From: Zhongshania aquatica
GTDB lineage: Bacteria; Pseudomonadota; Gammaproteobacteria; Pseudomonadales; Spongiibacteraceae
Direction: 5' to 3'
Assembly: GCF_027257955.1 (NCBI RefSeq)
Contig: NZ_JANZNQ010000005.1
Coordinates: 186,001 to 250,000, forward strand
DNA: 64,000 nucleotides
Part shown: in pieces, positions 36,825-45,888 of the stretch
How the letters are laid out: each line of letters opens with the position of its first letter
Numbering within the stretch: position 1 is the first letter of the stretch
Program-made: the position numbers and the translations under genes
The notes under the pieces: generated by a model
Databases searched by the model: none
What the model saw: only the letters and a program-made list of their open reading frames with translations
What the model was told of the DNA's origin: nothing

Positions 36825-37715
36825 CTAATCATCAAAACAGGCCAGAAATGCCTGCCCGAGCTGACGGTATAAATTCAGAAACCCGTCAGCACCTACATTT
36901 TCACCTTTCCCATTATCGCCACTTACACCCACTCTCGCACCGAGGGGATCTATTTCAATCACTGGAATTTCGAGGCCAGATACCAAGGCATTTAACATTG
37001 CTGGAGCATACTGCGGCTCACGAAAAACACAGGCGAACTCACCCGCCTGCAATCTTGCGCGTAACCCAACAATATGACGAGCTCCGGGCAAACGATCTCC
37101 GCCTGACATCACCATTTCACCCGCGGGCAATCCATAATGCCGCTCAAAGCGACTAAAACCATCATGCAGTAATAAATACGGGCGACGCTCGTGTCGGCTA
37201 ATCTCCTGCTGTAACTGTTTATCATACTGACGAAACTCAGTACTGAACCTAGCGGCATTAGCGTGGAAATACGCGCCACGAGCGGGCAAGCGGTCTGATA
37301 ATAACCGCGCTATACGGCGAGCAATAATTTGCACTTCGTCGGCGTCCATCCATACGTGGGGATCTTCGTTATTTTTTAAATCGGGGTAAAGTGCAACAGC
37401 GTTATCCTGCTTACGCAGTAATTTTTGCAAATAGGTCTCAAGCATCGGCCCGACCCACAAGACAAGATCGGCATCTTGAACCCGCTGAGCATCTGACGGG
37501 CGCAATTGAAAATCATGGGGCGATACGGTCGCTGGCGCCAGTAATTCAGCCGTAATCGCGTCACCGCCAATATCGTGAACAATCATCTGCAAAGGCATAA
37601 TACTGGACAGTACTACCGGCTTATTGCTATCCGCCCAGGCAATATTACTGAGCATCCAAGCCGCTAATACACTCCACAATAGTACTCTCAAGTTATCATC
37701 CCCATTGTTTAACAC
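36825..37715 (-). CDS. znuA: Zinc ABC transporter substrate-binding protein ZnuA
   Basis: The 296-aa protein has a signal peptide and the cluster A-I metal ligands: His in SPHDFQLRPSD, His in DPHVWMD, His in LLLHDGFSRFE and Asp in IEIDPLGA. It binds zinc in the periplasm and delivers it to ZnuBC. A TTG start slightly downstream is possible. The His-rich loop found in many ZnuA proteins is absent. It is divergent from zur-znuC-znuB across a Zur box. Confidence 0.94.
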   Translation of the reverse strand: MLNNGDDNLRVLLWSVLAAWMLSNIAWADSNKPVVLSSIMPLQMIVHDIGGDAITAELLAPATVSPHDFQLRPSDAQRVQDADLVLWVGPMLETYLQKLLRKQDNAVALYPDLKNNEDPHVWMDADEVQIIARRIARLLSDRLPARGAYFHANAARFSTEFRQYDKQLQQEISRHERRPYLLLHDGFSRFERHYGLPAGEMVMSGGDRLPGARHIVGLRARLQAGEFACVFREPQYAPAMLNALVSGLEIPVIEIDPLGARVGVSGDNGKGENVGADGFLNLYRQLGQAFLACFDD

Positions 37716-37721
37716 GGTGCA

Positions 37722-37740
37722 AATGCAATATTATAACATT
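37722..37740. promoter_or_regulatory. Zur box in the znuA/zur intergenic region
   Basis: AATGCAATATTATAACATT closely matches the gammaproteobacterial Zur palindrome (core GTTATAATATAAC): outer AATG/CATT arms and the TATTATAAC half are intact, with changes in the left half. It lies between the divergent znuA and zur starts, so it could repress both transcripts when zinc is sufficient. Confidence 0.8.
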
Positions 37741-37765
37741 TTATTTCATAACGAACTGAAACTTG

Positions 37766-38251
37766 ATGGACGAACTCGCTAAACAACACAACCATCAGCG
37801 CTGTATTGACGATGCAATGACCCAAGCACGGGAATTATGTCAGCGTCGCCAGATTAAATTCACCGCCATCCGAGAGCAAGTCTTGGCCTGCGTTTGGGCC
37901 AAACACCAACCCATCGGGGCTTACGCCATACTCGAAGAACTTGCCAAAGATTCCACACGCCGGCCCGCGCCACCGACGGTATATCGAGCACTGGATTTCT
38001 TACTCGACAACGGCTTGGTTCATCGAATAGCGTCGCTAAATGCATTTATCGGCTGTAAAGATCCAAGTCATCATCACCAGGGCCACTTTTTAATTTGCCG
38101 CCATTGCCGCAATGCCATGGAGCTGGATACCGATATTATTAATTCTGCTATTAACACCGCGGCAACTCAACACGGTTTTGCCGTGGAAACACCCTGTGTC
38201 GAGGTCGTCGGCTGCTGCGCAAATTGCCAGGAGTTAAACCGTAATGCATAA
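37766..38251 (+). CDS. zur: Zinc uptake regulator Zur (Fur family)
   Basis: The protein is 161 aa. It has the Fur winged-helix domain (about 20-95; PTVYRALDFLLDNGLVHRI) and a C-terminal dimer/metal domain with HxH-type ligands (SHHHQGHFLICRHC) and a second CxxC (CCANC) for structural zinc. It is the first gene of the zur-znuC-znuB operon and overlaps znuC by 8 bases. Context with ZnuA and the Zur box makes Zur, not Fur, the call. Confidence 0.94.
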   Translation: MDELAKQHNHQRCIDDAMTQARELCQRRQIKFTAIREQVLACVWAKHQPIGAYAILEELAKDSTRRPAPPTVYRALDFLLDNGLVHRIASLNAFIGCKDPSHHHQGHFLICRHCRNAMELDTDIINSAINTAATQHGFAVETPCVEVVGCCANCQELNRNA

Positions 38252-39002
38252 CAACACGGCGCTATTAAAACTTAATAATATCTCGCTGAAACACCACAAC
38301 CAGAGCCTGCTGAGCAATGTCAGCCTAGAGCTTTCACCTCGTCAAATAATGACTATTATCGGCCCCAATGGCGCGGGTAAAAGCACCTTAGTAAAAATTG
38401 CGCTAGGATTAATCAAGCCCGACAGTGGCACGGTATTTAGGCAGGCCAAGCTTCGAATCGGCTATATGCCGCAGCGCTTGTCACTCAACCCGTTAATGCC
38501 ATTAAGTGTAGAACGTTTTTTAGCAATGGCGACAAAAGGTAATCACGTTATCGATACCGCCTTAGCGCGAACCGGCATTAGCCATCTACGCAAACGCCCG
38601 CTGCACGATATCTCGGGGGGCGAAACCCAGCGAGTGCTATTGAGTCGCGCCTTACTGAGCGAACCCGATTTATTGGTTCTCGATGAACCTGCGCAAGGGG
38701 TCGATATCAGCGGTCAAACCGAACTCTACGAGCTAATCAATAAGTTACGCGACACTCTCGGCTGCGCCGTACTTATGGTGTCTCACGACCTACACTGGGT
38801 AATGGCGCAGACCGACACGGTAATCTGCCTCAATCAGCATATATGCTGCCACGGCCACCCGGAACACGTCAGCAACGATCCTGCCTATCTATCCTTATTT
38901 GGGCGACGTCACGCGGAAGCGGTTGCACTTTATCAACACGATCACGATCATCAGCACAACATCCACGGCGATGTGGTGTGTGAGCACCATCATCATGACT
39001 GA
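38244..39002 (+). CDS. znuC: Zinc ABC transporter ATP-binding protein ZnuC
   Basis: The 252-aa ABC ATPase has Walker A (GPNGAGKSTLVK), signature ISGGETQRVLLSRALL, Walker B LLVLDEPAQGVD and the H-loop VMVSHD. The last 25 residues are His-rich (YQHDHDHQHNIHG, HHHH), an extension that could hold zinc near the channel. It overlaps zur and znuB. Confidence 0.95.
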   Translation: MHNNTALLKLNNISLKHHNQSLLSNVSLELSPRQIMTIIGPNGAGKSTLVKIALGLIKPDSGTVFRQAKLRIGYMPQRLSLNPLMPLSVERFLAMATKGNHVIDTALARTGISHLRKRPLHDISGGETQRVLLSRALLSEPDLLVLDEPAQGVDISGQTELYELINKLRDTLGCAVLMVSHDLHWVMAQTDTVICLNQHICCHGHPEHVSNDPAYLSLFGRRHAEAVALYQHDHDHQHNIHGDVVCEHHHHD

Positions 39003-39786
39003 CATACTATTCAACGCGCTCATTGCGGGCTTACTCGTGGCCACATTGTGCGGCCCCCTTGGTGCACTAGTTACATGGCAGCGTATGGCTTACTACGGCG
39101 ACACATTAGCCCACTCGGCGCTCCTGGGTCTTGCTCTAGGATTAGCATTACAAGTTAACCTGCAAGTTAGCGTACTCATAACTTGCCTACTAATAGGCGC
39201 AGCTCTATTTGCCTTGCAGTGGTGGCGGAACATTGCCTTAGATAGCCTACTTGGGATTTTATCCCACAGCAGTCTCGCACTCGGCCTTGTATGTCTATCT
39301 TTTCTAGACAACCAACAACTCGATTTAAATGCCTTTTTATTCGGTGATTTGCTCGCCATCGCCAAGGAAGATTTAATCAGCCTTGGGGTGATTTGTGGCT
39401 TAGTCGCAGTATTACTACTCCGTTATTGGCCGGCACTCGTTGCTATGACAGCACACGCGGAGCTAGCTGAAATCGAAGGACTGCCGGTTAAGCGACTACG
39501 TCTGCTTTTAATGCTGATGGTTGCCGCGACCGTCGCTGTTGCGATGAAAATAGTCGGTGTATTACTGATTACCGCTATGTTGATTATTCCCGCATCGGCG
39601 GCAGGGCGCTTTGCCAGAAGCCCTGAACAGGCTGCGATTTTGGCAATGATCTGTGGCGCCATCGCCGTTATTTCTGGTTTAACCGGTGCTTGGTACTGGG
39701 ACACTCCAGCGGGGCCAAGCATCGTGCTGGGTGCTGGGTGTTTGTTTGTATTGGGGCAATTGGCACCAAGCTTTCGACGCAGCTGA
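38995..39786 (+). CDS. znuB: Zinc ABC transporter permease ZnuB
   Basis: From the ATG at 38995 (overlapping the znuC stop by 8 bases) the protein has 263 aa and about eight membrane helices. It matches the ABC-3 permease family (GPLGALVTWQRMAYYGDTLAHSALLGLALG; LLITAMLIIPASAAGRFA). It is the membrane channel for zinc import. A longer open frame upstream overlaps the znuC coding region and is not used. Confidence 0.95.
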   Translation: MTDILFNALIAGLLVATLCGPLGALVTWQRMAYYGDTLAHSALLGLALGLALQVNLQVSVLITCLLIGAALFALQWWRNIALDSLLGILSHSSLALGLVCLSFLDNQQLDLNAFLFGDLLAIAKEDLISLGVICGLVAVLLLRYWPALVAMTAHAELAEIEGLPVKRLRLLLMLMVAATVAVAMKIVGVLLITAMLIIPASAAGRFARSPEQAAILAMICGAIAVISGLTGAWYWDTPAGPSIVLGAGCLFVLGQLAPSFRRS

Positions 39787-39801
39787 CATGTTTAGATACC
39801 C

Positions 39802-39834
39802 GCCCCCTTAGGGCGAGCATCTGAGAATCAGATG
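39802..39834. terminator. Possible terminator hairpins between znuB and SCO
   Basis: Two adjacent hairpins, GCCC-N5-GGGC (39802-39814) and CATCTGA-GAA-TCAGATG (39818-39834), separate convergent genes. Neither has a strong T-run. Confidence 0.4.
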
Positions 39835-39851
39835 GGCTAGGACACTATTGA

Positions 39852-40520
39852 TTAATAGTATTCCCGAATAGATAAGTAAGCCCGTTTCATCTTACTGATT
39901 TCCAAAGGCGCTTTAAAAAAGCCAACTGAATGACCCTTGGGGTTAATCAGAGCGACATTGGCGCTGTGCTCAACCTGATAGTTGCTACCACCACCGGGCA
40001 CTTTGGTGAACGGAATATTTAACGAGGTCGCGAAGCGATGAATCTCTAAAAAGTCTCCTGTAATACCACGAAATGCCGGATGGAAAAAATCCAAATAGCT
40101 ATGTAACTGTTCCGGCGTATCGCGAGCAGGGTCAACGCTAGCTAACCACACTTGTGTATTCGCCTGAAGCTCAGGATCGAGCTCTTGATAGAAAGCCTTG
40201 AGCTGAGCGAGCGTGGTCGGACATACATCGGGACAGTATGTAAAACCAAAAAAGACTAGGCTCCACTGGCCTTGAAAGGTCGCCGGAGTAACTTTCTCAC
40301 CGCGATCATTCTCCAAGGTGAAATTAGGCAGTAAACGCGGGTTTTCGTATAAATACGCACCTTGAGATTTTAACTCCTCCGTCGTCATAATCCGGGCCCG
40401 GGTAAAGGAATAAAAAAATCCACCCACTAAAATAATAGCCACAGATACAACCGCTAGTACCGTTAAGCGAATACCGCGATCGCGCTTTGCTGTCACGCTT
40501 GGTTGTTTCTCTTCCGTCAT
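39852..40520 (-). CDS. SCO1/SenC-family copper chaperone
   Basis: The 222-aa protein has an N-terminal membrane anchor (about 18-38) and a thioredoxin-like domain with the CxxxC copper site (TYCPDVCPTT) and the downstream copper-binding His (VEHSAN). SCO proteins deliver copper to the CuA site of CoxB. It is the last gene of the assembly operon and overlaps the haem O synthase gene by one base. Confidence 0.95.
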   Translation of the reverse strand: MTEEKQPSVTAKRDRGIRLTVLAVVSVAIILVGGFFYSFTRARIMTTEELKSQGAYLYENPRLLPNFTLENDRGEKVTPATFQGQWSLVFFGFTYCPDVCPTTLAQLKAFYQELDPELQANTQVWLASVDPARDTPEQLHSYLDFFHPAFRGITGDFLEIHRFATSLNIPFTKVPGGGSNYQVEHSANVALINPKGHSVGFFKAPLEISKMKRAYLSIREYY

Positions 40521-41431
40521 CAGTATTCAACCTCAAAAATGGTCATAGCTGGCAGTAGATAATGATCCAATAGCATGATCATGAACAATGCCATTAGGTA
40601 GATTATGGAATACTTAAACGTTGCCATCGGCGCCTTGGGATCTTTGCCTCGCATCAAAACGATCGCCCAATAGAGAAATCCAGAACCAAGACACACAGCG
40701 CCCAGCAGATACAGTGAACCGCTCATTCCGGTCGCAAAGGGTAACAAGGTCACCACAAACAACAGCACCGTATATAGCAGCGTGTGTAATTTGGTATAGC
40801 CGATACCGTGGGTTACGGGCAACATGGGGATTTCAACTTTTGCGTAATCATCTCTACGATGTATCGCCAAAGCCCAAAAATGTGGCGGCGTCCAAATAAA
40901 GATTATCAACACTAGGAGCAGCGCATGACCATCTACTTGATTAGTAACTGCGGTCCAACCCAAGAGCGGCGGCGCCGCACCAGCAATACCACCAATAACA
41001 ATATTTTGTGGTGTGGCGCGCTTTAAATATAAGGTATAAACCACGGCATAACCAAGCAATGACGCAAAGGTCAACCATGCAGTTAAGGCATTAACCTTAA
41101 TCAATAGCACTGCCATACCCACGCCGCCGATAACCGCGGCAAAAATTGCGGCATCACGGGTACGAACTCGCCCCTGAGCGATAGGACGGTTATGAGTACG
41201 CGCCATCACTAAGTCGATTCGACTATCAACCAAATGATTTACTGCCGCAGCTGCGCCAGCACAAAGCGCTATACCCAAATTACCGTAAATTAACGCGTCC
41301 CAAGGCACCATGCCCGGCACCGACATGAACATGCCAATCACCGAGGTGAGTAACATCAACAGTACAACGTTAGGCTTACACAGCTCGTAGTAATCGCGCC
41401 AGTTTGCTGACTCGGCCTGTGGCTTTGTCAT
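40520..41431 (-). CDS. ctaB: Protohaem IX farnesyltransferase (haem O synthase)
   Basis: The 303-aa UbiA-family membrane protein has about nine helices, with the prenyl-diphosphate motifs [19 protein letters not shown] and the loop [14 protein letters not shown]. It farnesylates haem b to haem O, the precursor of haem A. It overlaps ctaA by four bases, so the two haem A steps are coupled. Also called CyoE. Confidence 0.96.
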   Translation of the reverse strand: MTKPQAESANWRDYYELCKPNVVLLMLLTSVIGMFMSVPGMVPWDALIYGNLGIALCAGAAAAVNHLVDSRIDLVMARTHNRPIAQGRVRTRDAAIFAAVIGGVGMAVLLIKVNALTAWLTFASLLGYAVVYTLYLKRATPQNIVIGGIAGAAPPLLGWTAVTNQVDGHALLLVLIIFIWTPPHFWALAIHRRDDYAKVEIPMLPVTHGIGYTKLHTLLYTVLLFVVTLLPFATGMSGSLYLLGAVCLGSGFLYWAIVLMRGKDPKAPMATFKYSIIYLMALFMIMLLDHYLLPAMTIFEVEY

Positions 41432-42477
41432 ACTTTAATTCCCCCGCGGTTCACTGCCGCTGTAAACACTAAATAGTTTGTTGTTACTTGTGTGAGTAGC
41501 AGTAGGGCGCCGACCAGGTTATGGGCGACAGCGACGTCAATTGGAAACTGGAAAACGACATTACTAATACCCAGGGTGATTTGCGCAACAAGCACCGCCG
41601 CTATTACATACGCTAATTTTTTAGCCGCCGGCAAACCAAGCCGATAAAGTTTGGCACATAAAAAGATCAGATAGGCGGCTGTGACAATGGCACCAACGCG
41701 ATGACTAAAATGAATTGCGACCCGCGCCGCGTTATCCATCGTCCCGCCCAAATAATTTGGCCCGATGTGCTGGCCAATATTAAAACCGTCCGCAAAATTC
41801 ATCGGCGGCAACCATGCGCCCTGACACTTTGGGAAATCAGGGCAGGCAATGTCTGCATAGTTTGATGTGGTCCAGCCACCTAAGGCTATTTGCATTATAA
41901 CGATCAACAGGCCAATCACCGCTAATGGCTTAATCGCATTTAATTTTTCTTCGGCAATAGCTGGAATTTGCCAAGGCCTATTATTCAGTCGTAGAGTAAG
42001 TAACCACAACAAACTCAGTGTAGTAAAACCACCTAAGAGGTGAGAGGTAACCACTTGTGGCCAGAGTTTCAGGGTTACAGTCCACATGCCGAACATACCT
42101 TGCAAAATAATAAATGCAAAGATGAAGATTGGCAGTTTAACCGGCTGATCAGGTTCCCGGCTACGCAGGGATAAAATCAAAATTCCGATGGTGAATAGAC
42201 CTAGGCTAGAAGCCAGATAACGGTGAATCATCTCCGGCCATGTCTTGTCGTGTTCAACGGGCGCGTCGGGAAAAGCTTCATTAGCACGGGCAACATCATG
42301 ATCATCACTAGGCCACAACACGTGGCCATAGCAGCCCGGCCAATCCGGGCAACCCAACCCCGCATCTGCCAAACGTGTAAACACCCCCATCCCTAAAACA
42401 ATAACAGCAACTAAACACGCAATAAATGTTAAACGAAAACCTGCCTTGCGCTGCTCTGGCGTATTAAATAAAGACAT
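41428..42477 (-). CDS. ctaA: Haem A synthase
   Basis: The 349-aa CtaA/COX15 protein has about eight membrane helices in two similar halves. It carries the conserved His residues ([16 protein letters not shown] and [13 protein letters not shown] regions) and Cys pairs in its loops (GCPDWPGC and CPDFPKC). It oxidises haem O to haem A. It works with CtaB just downstream. Confidence 0.96.
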   Translation of the reverse strand: MSLFNTPEQRKAGFRLTFIACLVAVIVLGMGVFTRLADAGLGCPDWPGCYGHVLWPSDDHDVARANEAFPDAPVEHDKTWPEMIHRYLASSLGLFTIGILILSLRSREPDQPVKLPIFIFAFIILQGMFGMWTVTLKLWPQVVTSHLLGGFTTLSLLWLLTLRLNNRPWQIPAIAEEKLNAIKPLAVIGLLIVIMQIALGGWTTSNYADIACPDFPKCQGAWLPPMNFADGFNIGQHIGPNYLGGTMDNAARVAIHFSHRVGAIVTAAYLIFLCAKLYRLGLPAAKKLAYVIAAVLVAQITLGISNVVFQFPIDVAVAHNLVGALLLLTQVTTNYLVFTAAVNRGGIKV

Positions 42478-42515
42478 TGACCAATACCATATTCGCTAAA
42501 TATTTACTGCGCCGA

Positions 42516-43139
42516 TTATTTAATCAAGCGCCCCATATCTTTCAGGACGTCCTTGCCTAATGTTGTCAGCGTATGCTGCTCTGTATCACCTGCGCGGTAA
42601 TACATCATCACCCAACCCATAGGGTCTACTACATAAAAAGCGTGAGGATCAAATGGGTCAATCTCTAAAGACTTCAAGCCTGTTAAAAATTCGCTACCAC
42701 TTGCATACAGCACAGTCATATCATCGTGTTCTGCTTCTACAAAATCGCGCAGCGTTGGCGACAATGGGCCGTCTATCGCTAAATAAATTCGCTCAACACG
42801 ATCCATTTTTTTACCGAGAGCAGTGTGGGTTTGGCGTGTTAAATAGAGCATACGTTCGCAGGCATCTACACATTCACGTCCGCCAACAACCATAAAAACC
42901 CACTTAGACTCAGCGCGGTCAAAAAGAAATTCACCGCCATCCATACGCATAGGGTGCAAATCACCAAGCTGCATGGGCGGAATGATTAAGGTGCCTCTAT
43001 TTACCGTTCTAAAATTAATAATATTTTCTTTGGCCAAATAATAAACGGCGCTAGACAATAAAATGACGACGATTGGAATACCTAGTATTAAACTAAGTAG
43101 CCGCTTTCCGCGTTTAGGATCTACAGATGTTGTTGTCAT
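42516..43139 (-). CDS. SCO-like membrane-anchored protein of the cox cluster
   Basis: The 207-aa protein has one N-terminal membrane helix (about 13-33) and a thioredoxin-like outer domain. GGRECVDACERML contains a CxxxC at the place where SCO proteins have theirs, although the rest is diverged and the copper-binding His is not obvious (candidate HAFYVVDPMG). Its place between SURF1 and ctaA matches an uncharacterised gene in Pseudomonas cox clusters. It may be a redox or copper helper for oxidase assembly. Its start overlaps the SURF1 stop by four bases. Confidence 0.8.
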   Translation of the reverse strand: MTTTSVDPKRGKRLLSLILGIPIVVILLSSAVYYLAKENIINFRTVNRGTLIIPPMQLGDLHPMRMDGGEFLFDRAESKWVFMVVGGRECVDACERMLYLTRQTHTALGKKMDRVERIYLAIDGPLSPTLRDFVEAEHDDMTVLYASGSEFLTGLKSLEIDPFDPHAFYVVDPMGWVMMYYRAGDTEQHTLTTLGKDVLKDMGRLIK

Positions 43140-43882
43140 AGCTCTTTGTTCTCTTTATCTTTGCGATGCCTGAGCCACACCGCAAGATTAGTATTAAGAA
43201 ATATAAAAATAATCCCCAGGGCTAGGGCCATAGCAAACCATTGAACAGCGTAAGCTGTGTGTTTAGCAGGAGAGACATTCACAACCAAGCGCTCCGTTTG
43301 CAAGGCCCCCTGACTGTCGCTCCCCAAACGAAGACTTACGGGTAACATATTGGCAAATTCGGCGCTTACAGAATCTATATCCAGCCACTGCTGACGACGC
43401 GGCCAATCGCCTAAAGCTTCCTCACCCAAACTAAAATTCTTTTCTTCGCTGCGATAAAGCTCACCACTAAGACGGACTGTACCTTGCGGTATAGATACGA
43501 CAGGCAGCGTGCGGCGGGAAGAGTCTCCCTCGATCCAGCCGCGATTTACCAACAGCTTTCCACCGGTGCTTAGTATAAACACCGACATTATCTCATATCC
43601 AAATCGCCCATGAAAAATTCGATTGTCTAGCAACCAATAGTGCGTCTTATCAAATTGGCCAACGGCATAAACAGGAAGGTAATTTGGATAGCTATCTAAG
43701 CTAGAAATATCAACTTCAGGTAGTAAACGGCGCGCTTCAAAATCGGCTAGCAATGCCTGCTTTTCATCAGCACGACGCAACTGCCAAAACCCAAGACTCA
43801 CCAACACCGGTAAAATTAGCGCAATTGCCAACGCGGACTTCCAATCGAGCCGCCATTGAAGTCTTGTCCGCTTACCCACCAT
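43136..43882 (-). CDS. SURF1-family cytochrome oxidase assembly protein
   Basis: The 248-aa protein has two membrane helices at its ends (about 15-33 and 215-235) around a periplasmic domain, and SURF1 signatures GFWQLRRADEKQALL, LLVNRGWI and HTAYAVQWFAMAL. SURF1 helps insert haem A into CoxA. It starts the SURF1-SCOlike-ctaA-ctaB-SCO operon and is divergent from the small DUF2909 gene. Confidence 0.93.
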   Translation of the reverse strand: MVGKRTRLQWRLDWKSALAIALILPVLVSLGFWQLRRADEKQALLADFEARRLLPEVDISSLDSYPNYLPVYAVGQFDKTHYWLLDNRIFHGRFGYEIMSVFILSTGGKLLVNRGWIEGDSSRRTLPVVSIPQGTVRLSGELYRSEEKNFSLGEEALGDWPRRQQWLDIDSVSAEFANMLPVSLRLGSDSQGALQTERLVVNVSPAKHTAYAVQWFAMALALGIIFIFLNTNLAVWLRHRKDKENKEL

Positions 43883-43935
43883 TTATGAAATCCTATTGTG
43901 TATACTGCGGCAAACAATTTATGAGGTTTACCGGT

Positions 43936-44190
43936 ATGTGGTTAAAGATTGTCATAGTCGTGCTATTTATCGCACTCGTTATCAGCCTATTTAGTGGGCT
44001 ATTCTTCTTGATGCAAGACCGTGGCACCACAATGCGTACATGGCAATCACTAAAAGTGCGCTTGATTCTAGCGACGCTACTGATGAGCTTCCTGTTTTAT
44101 GGGGTATTCACCGGGAAACTGGGCTCCAAAGCCCCATGGGACCAACGCTATTTAGAATCAGGTGATGCCGTCTTAAAAACCACACCATAG
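43936..44190 (+). CDS. Twin transmembrane protein (DUF2909)
   Basis: The 84-aa protein starts at the ATG at 43936 with GAGG upstream. It has two membrane helices (about 3-25 and 42-62). The pattern MWLKIVIVVLFIALVISLFSGL-type N-terminus and MRTWQSLKVRLILATLLM fits DUF2909, small proteins found in cox clusters of gammaproteobacteria. The function is unknown; a minor oxidase subunit or assembly helper is plausible. It runs against the strand of its neighbours. Confidence 0.82.
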   Translation: MWLKIVIVVLFIALVISLFSGLFFLMQDRGTTMRTWQSLKVRLILATLLMSFLFYGVFTGKLGSKAPWDQRYLESGDAVLKTTP

Positions 44191-44196
44191 TCTTCA

Positions 44197-44251
44197 ATAA
44201 AAAATTGGCCGGTATCATCTATCTACCTAAGTAAACAGATGTACCGGCCAA
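44197..44251 (-). terminator. Terminator of the cox structural operon
   Basis: TTGGCCGGTA (44205-44214) pairs perfectly with TACCGGCCAA (44242-44251). On the minus strand the stem is followed by TTTTTTATT, so it ends the coxB-coxC transcript. Confidence 0.85.
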
Positions 44252-44278
44252 ACTTACTGAGCGACTAGCGTTGTACGC

Positions 44279-45259
44279 TTACAGAATGTAAACGAACAAG
44301 AACAAGAATACCCAGACCACGTCAACAAAGTGCCAGTACCAAGATGAAGCTTCAAAACCAAATTGGTCTTCTGCTGAGAAGTGACCTTTGGTTTTTGAAC
44401 GCAGCCACTGCACCAACAACATGAAGGTACCCATCGCCACGTGGAAGCCGTGGAAACCGGTCAACATAAAGAAGGTTGTACCGTAAACACCGCTGTTCAG
44501 ACGAATGCCATATTCAAAAAGTGCTTCGTGGTATTCCATGTACTGCAAATACAAGAAAATACAACCCAAGGCCACTGTCACAAATAACCACAAGTTAAAC
44601 TTCTTGCGGTCATTCTGCTTAATACCCATGTGGGCAATGTGACAAGTAAAACTAGATGCCAGCAGGATGATAGTGTTGTAAAGCGGCAACCAGTGAGCAA
44701 TATGCGCAAAACCTGGGAATGACAAACTGTGGTTTGCGCCCACGAATTCACCATTATTTGCCAAGTGGCCCGCAGCAGCCTGTGCTTGAACACCGCCGAT
44801 CGCATCTTGAGGTGTCTCCAGTAGTGGCCAAGAATATTCGAACCCTGGCCACAACAACGCATTCATCGCGCCGTCGCCTTCACCAGCTAACCATGGCGCC
44901 GACAAATTACGGATGTAGAAAAGGGCACCAAAGAAAGCTCCGAAGAACATCACTTCTGAGAAGATAAACCATTGCATGCCAATCACATAGGATTGCTTAA
45001 GCTGCGCACTATTCATGCCTGCACGATTTTCACGAATCGTCGTGCTGAACCATACAAACAAGGTTGCTGCCAACCAAGCTAAACCAGCAAATAAAATAAA
45101 GCTGGAGTTAGTCTCTTCGCCTGCGCGGTAACTGCTGTCATTAATGACACTGGCAGCACCATAAACGATGGTAGTCATACCAATCGATGCGCTAACAGCA
45201 AGCTTACTACTGTCGGGCACGTAATAAATTTCGTGCCCTGTATTGCTTTGACCCGCCAT
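44279..45259 (-). CDS. coxC: Cytochrome c oxidase subunit III
   Basis: From the ATG at 45259 (GGAG nine bases upstream) the protein has 326 aa and seven predicted helices. It has FSEVMFFGAFFGALFY, the EYHEA loop, TGFHGFHV and the C-terminal WYWHFVDVVWVFLFLFVYI. It is longer than typical because of a roughly 50-residue insert after the third helix. It is the last structural gene of the oxidase. Confidence 0.97.
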   Translation of the reverse strand: MAGQSNTGHEIYYVPDSSKLAVSASIGMTTIVYGAASVINDSSYRAGEETNSSFILFAGLAWLAATLFVWFSTTIRENRAGMNSAQLKQSYVIGMQWFIFSEVMFFGAFFGALFYIRNLSAPWLAGEGDGAMNALLWPGFEYSWPLLETPQDAIGGVQAQAAAGHLANNGEFVGANHSLSFPGFAHIAHWLPLYNTIILLASSFTCHIAHMGIKQNDRKKFNLWLFVTVALGCIFLYLQYMEYHEALFEYGIRLNSGVYGTTFFMLTGFHGFHVAMGTFMLLVQWLRSKTKGHFSAEDQFGFEASSWYWHFVDVVWVFLFLFVYIL

Positions 45260-45299
45260 TGTTAAATCTCCATTTTCTCGGGAGAGAAAAATCTCTTTT

Positions 45300-45872
45300 C
45301 TAGTTCGATGACGCCGCAACAGAATCCTGTTTTGCCGCCATCTCGGTTACGTCAAAAATCGTGTACGACAAGGTAATAACGTGGATATCTTCGGGTAAGT
45401 CGCGATCGATAATAAATTGTAGTGCCAAATCTGCGTCTTTGCCGCCAGCTAAGGGCTGCTGATTAAAACAAAAACACTCTGTCTTGTGAAAGTACTCAGC
45501 CGCGCGGGACGGAACAATACTGGGAATAGCCTGTGACACCATAAACCTATCTTGCGTGTTCTTCGCATAATAGGTGACATTATTCGATTCACCGGGATGA
45601 ACCTCAATCTGACTGGTGTTTGGCGAAAACTCCCAAGGCATCATTTCATTGTTTTGCGCAACAAATTGCACTTTTACAATACGATTTTTATCAACCTGAC
45701 TTTCTACCACGGTGTACTGCTGACCACCGGGCTTACCGTTAATGCCCAACGCTTCACACAAAGCATTGTAAAGCGGGGGCATTACCCACATAGCGAATGC
45801 AAACATGATAAACACCAAGCCCAGCAGTTTAACGCTAAGCTTCTTGATATTTCTGTCTGTCTGGTTCGCCAT
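45300..45872 (-). CDS. ctaG: Cytochrome c oxidase assembly protein CtaG/COX11
   Basis: The 190-aa protein has one N-terminal membrane helix and a periplasmic Ig-like domain with the copper-binding motif CFCFNQQPL. It delivers copper to CuB of CoxA. It lies between coxA and coxC, the usual order. Confidence 0.96.
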   Translation of the reverse strand: MANQTDRNIKKLSVKLLGLVFIMFAFAMWVMPPLYNALCEALGINGKPGGQQYTVVESQVDKNRIVKVQFVAQNNEMMPWEFSPNTSQIEVHPGESNNVTYYAKNTQDRFMVSQAIPSIVPSRAAEYFHKTECFCFNQQPLAGGKDADLALQFIIDRDLPEDIHVITLSYTIFDVTEMAAKQDSVAASSN

Positions 45873-45888
45873 AAACTTACCTAAGCCC

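Noticed and set aside
38899-38994. N-terminal extension of ZnuB
   Set aside because: It lies within the znuC coding region in another frame; the ATG at 38995 gives the normal family length.
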